Shown here piece by piece: positions 24,371 to 26,190 of a stretch of DNA of 26,190 nucleotides. The position numbers and the translations under genes are program-made. The stretch covers positions 1-26,190 of the forward strand of contig JAFWZH010000312.1 of NCBI GenBank assembly GCA_017522515.1. Direction: 5' to 3'. Each line of letters starts with the position of its first letter. The first letter of the stretch is position 1. The DNA comes from Clostridia bacterium (lineage in GTDB: Bacteria; Bacillota_A; Clostridia; UBA1212; UBA1255). Under the pieces are notes generated by a model that was not told the origin of the DNA, made no database searches, and was given only the letters and a program-made list of their open reading frames with translations.

Positions 24371-25297
24371 TTATTGCAGAAAGCCGTCGATTATTTTTTG
24401 CTCGGCTTCTTCTTCGGTAAGACCTAAAGTACGGAGCTTTAATATTTGTTCTCCTGCAATTTTGCCTATTGCTGCTTCGTGAATTAACTCAGCATCTATG
24501 TGGCTGGCCTCTAATGAAGGAGAAGCTGTAACCGTACCGTTTTCCGCCAATATTGCATCACACTCTGAATGCCCTGTACAGCGAACTCGTCCGACAATCT
24601 TTGAGTTAAACTCTTGATGTGAATTTCCTCTTGCTACAGAACGAGAAACAAGATCTGCACCTGAACCTTCGCCTTTAAGAATTACATCAAAATCAGTACG
24701 GGCTTTCTCCACACCATCAGTCATAATTCTTTCACGAACGATAAGTTTAGCTTCTTCTTCAAGAACGGCATAAGTTTTTCTCGTAGAAATATCCACGCCA
24801 CCCAACTGAATTGTATCCATAGTAAGAGAAGCACCCTCTTTTAAAATTATGTCCGTTACAGGATCAATTTTTCTGATGCCTTTGCCTTTGCCGGTACCCA
24901 AATGTTTTTCTACATAAAGAACTTTTGCGTTCTTTTCAAGAGTAAAACGATGAATGCCATTGTGTCCCGCGGCACCATCGTCAGCAGTGTGAACACCGCA
25001 ACCTGCAATTACAGTAACGTCAGCATCCTCGCCAATAATAAAATCGTTATATACAAGGTCATCAAAGGAACCATGCGTAACGCAGGCAGGAATATAAACT
25101 TTCTCTCCCTTGGTACCGGGCTTAACAGTAATAACTATTCCCGGAGCATCGGTTTTATTTTCTATCTTAATATTCTCAGTAGATTGGCGGGCAGCGCACT
25201 GACCATCTTCACGAATATTGTATGCACTGTCTTGTATATCGCTTAAATCACTAAAATCGGAAACACTTTTAATTAAATCACCTGTAATGAAATTCAT
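24371..25297 (-). CDS. SufB/SufD-like Fe-S assembly scaffold (minimal SUF type)
   Basis: A protein of 308 residues corresponding to the beta-helix core and C-terminal helices of SufB/SufD, much shorter than E. coli SufB (about 495). Passages include DFDVILKGEGSGADLVSRSVARG, CTGHSECDAILAENG and IHEAAIGKIAGEQILKLRTLGL, the last being the standard SufB/D C-terminus. With SufC it would make a two-subunit SufBC-type complex like the minimal SmsCB systems of archaea and anaerobes. No SufS, SufU or separate SufD is visible here. ATG 25297 overlaps the sufC stop (TGATG), with GGGGG upstream, so the two are coupled; the frame is open three bases further to a TTG. Confidence 0.9.
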   Translation of the reverse strand: MNFITGDLIKSVSDFSDLSDIQDSAYNIREDGQCAARQSTENIKIENKTDAPGIVITVKPGTKGEKVYIPACVTHGSFDDLVYNDFIIGEDADVTVIAGCGVHTADDGAAGHNGIHRFTLEKNAKVLYVEKHLGTGKGKGIRKIDPVTDIILKEGASLTMDTIQLGGVDISTRKTYAVLEEEAKLIVRERIMTDGVEKARTDFDVILKGEGSGADLVSRSVARGNSHQEFNSKIVGRVRCTGHSECDAILAENGTVTASPSLEASHIDAELIHEAAIGKIAGEQILKLRTLGLTEEEAEQKIIDGFLQ

Positions 25298-26052
25298 CAA
25301 TACTCAACCCCCTTTGCATTAATGGGACATATTCCTGTTTTCTCATCAGAAAGTAAAGTTGGAAGAATCTCTTCTCTAGGGCCAAAAGCACGAATCTGTC
25401 CGTTGGCAATAACTACAATTTCATCAGCAATTGAAATAATCCTCTCTTGGTGAGAAATTATTATTAAAGTACCCTTTCTTGCTTCTCTGATTTCCTCAAA
25501 AGCTTCTACCAACTTTGTAAAACTCCACAAGTCAATGCCTGCCTCCGGTTCATCGTATACGGAAATATCTGCCTCTCTTGCAAGTACGGTGGCAATTTCT
25601 ATACGTTTACTTTCGCCTCCGGAAAGGGAAGTATTCATTTCTCTGTTAAGGTATTCCTCAGCACAAAGACCAACCTTGCCAAGAAGTTTGCAAAGCTCAC
25701 TTTTTTCCATTTTTCTGCCGGCGGCAGTTTCTAAAAGATTGCGAACGGTAAGACCTTTAAACCGAACAGGCTGTTGAAAAGCGTACGCAATGCCGCTTCT
25801 TGCTCTGTCCGTGACATTAATATCGGTAATATCAATATCTTTGCCATCTTTTTCTAAAATAATTTTACCTGAAGAAGGTGTAACAACACCGGCAATTAAT
25901 TTGGCTAAAGTTGTTTTACCGCCGCCGTTAGGACCGGTAACCACAACTAATTTACCATCGCCGAATTTCAAAGAAATATTCTTAATGATTTCTTTATTGA
26001 CACCATTATCATCGGATAAATCCCATTTTATATTTTCAAGCCTTAAAGCCAT
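25297..26052 (-). CDS. sufC: SufC-like ABC ATPase for Fe-S cluster assembly
   Basis: A soluble ABC-type ATPase of 251 residues. Walker A is GPNGGGKT at 40-47, the Q-loop lies in AFQQPVRFKG, the signature is SLSGGESKR, Walker B with its glutamate is ISVYDEPEAGID, and the switch His is in IIISHQ. No transmembrane partner is encoded nearby. The adjoining gene is a SufB/D scaffold, which identifies it as SufC rather than an importer subunit. ATG 26052 has AGGAGG seven bases upstream; the open frame starts at 26076 but without a ribosome site. It is the first gene of the minus-strand operon. Confidence 0.92.
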   Translation of the reverse strand: MALRLENIKWDLSDDNGVNKEIIKNISLKFGDGKLVVVTGPNGGGKTTLAKLIAGVVTPSSGKIILEKDGKDIDITDINVTDRARSGIAYAFQQPVRFKGLTVRNLLETAAGRKMEKSELCKLLGKVGLCAEEYLNREMNTSLSGGESKRIEIATVLAREADISVYDEPEAGIDLWSFTKLVEAFEEIREARKGTLIIISHQERIISIADEIVVIANGQIRAFGPREEILPTLLSDEKTGICPINAKGVEY

Positions 26053-26091
26053 AAAAAAGCCTCCTGTCAACATCATTTGTGCTGAATGTAA

Positions 26092-26120
26092 ATTATAACA
26101 TCAGCATAAAACCCAGTCAA
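26092..26120 (-). promoter_or_regulatory. Promoter of the sufC operon
   Basis: On the minus strand TTGACT (26120-26115), 17-base spacer, TATAAT (26097-26092). The sufC start is 39 bases downstream of the -10. No IscR-like site is evident to the eye. Confidence 0.75.
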
Positions 26121-26126
26121 CCGCAA

Positions 26127-26190
26127 TCAGTCTTTAATCTCGATTTTCATAGCGGCTTCGCAAATAGGCATTGATCCGTTATTATTATAC
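26127..26190 (-). CDS. C-terminal end of an unidentified gene
   Basis: One minus-strand frame is open from the window edge to TGA at 26129-26127, giving NNNGSMPICEAAMKIEIKD at the end. The stop is followed six bases later by the -35 of the sufC promoter, a normal spacing between genes. The stretch is too short to identify a family, and the reading could be chance. Confidence 0.4.
   Translation of the reverse strand, partial: YNNNGSMPICEAAMKIEIKD

Noticed and set aside
25070..25084. A 15-base match between the clpX leader palindrome (20637-20651) and the SufB/D-like gene
   Set aside because: The copy lies inside conserved coding sequence, lacks the palindromic end, and is probably chance.

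Overview
The window is A+T-rich and reads as chromosome of an anaerobic, probably spore-capable Firmicute (class Clostridia). The signs are AGGAGG-type ribosome sites, sigma-A style promoters, a trigger factor-clpP-clpX order, a Spo0A-type DNA-binding domain, a two-gene SUF iron-sulfur system and a nadABC operon. No species can be named from the sequence. There are no integrases, transposases, phage genes or CRISPR arrays. Almost all genes are ordinary core or transport functions, so the points of interest are in details.

Layout. 1-180: end of a tRNA cluster (partial Gly-TCC, complete Arg-TCT) and its terminator. 208-3223: a sodium-coupled NSS transporter and a beta-helix lipoprotein. 3235-6751: nadA-nadB-nadC, de novo NAD synthesis from aspartate. 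6756-6952: intergenic region with a terminator-like hairpin and a cluster of DnaA-box-like sites beside an A+T-rich stretch. 6953-7552: zinc-ribbon membrane protein. 7553-8088: non-coding, with a terminator and a two-level tandem repeat. 8089-9498 (minus): MATE transporter. 9665-10675: unrecognised helical protein. 10763-13138: aquaporin and sodium/proline symporter. 13259-14469: overlapping low-molecular-weight phosphatase and short-chain dehydrogenase. 14554-18011: overlapping GH78-like glycosidase, VanZ-like and AI-2E-family genes. 18157-22932: rpmE, tig, clpP, clpX, uppP. 22973-24022: tsaD. 23957-26052 (minus): sufC, a sufB/D-like gene and a stand-alone Spo0A C-terminal domain. A partial minus-strand gene lies at the right edge.

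The strongest anomaly is clpX. Both halves are in one frame with all expected ATPase motifs, but one TAA stops the frame in a lysine/asparagine-rich linker just before the Walker A motif. No in-frame restart lies upstream of Walker A. This is either a real lesion or split gene, a sequence error, or unusual decoding. Other points are the nested repeat array at 7681-7990, the DnaA-box cluster, the receiver-less Spo0A domain behind the minimal SUF genes, and a stack of hairpins directly before the clpX ribosome site.

How the genes fit together. nadABC makes nicotinate mononucleotide from aspartate. Trigger factor, ClpP and ClpX handle protein folding and turnover. SufC plus the SufB/D-like scaffold would build Fe-S clusters, including the cluster NadA needs. 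The aquaporin and PutP neighbours suggest an osmotic or proline-uptake locus. All functions are inferred from motifs read by eye; no database search was run.
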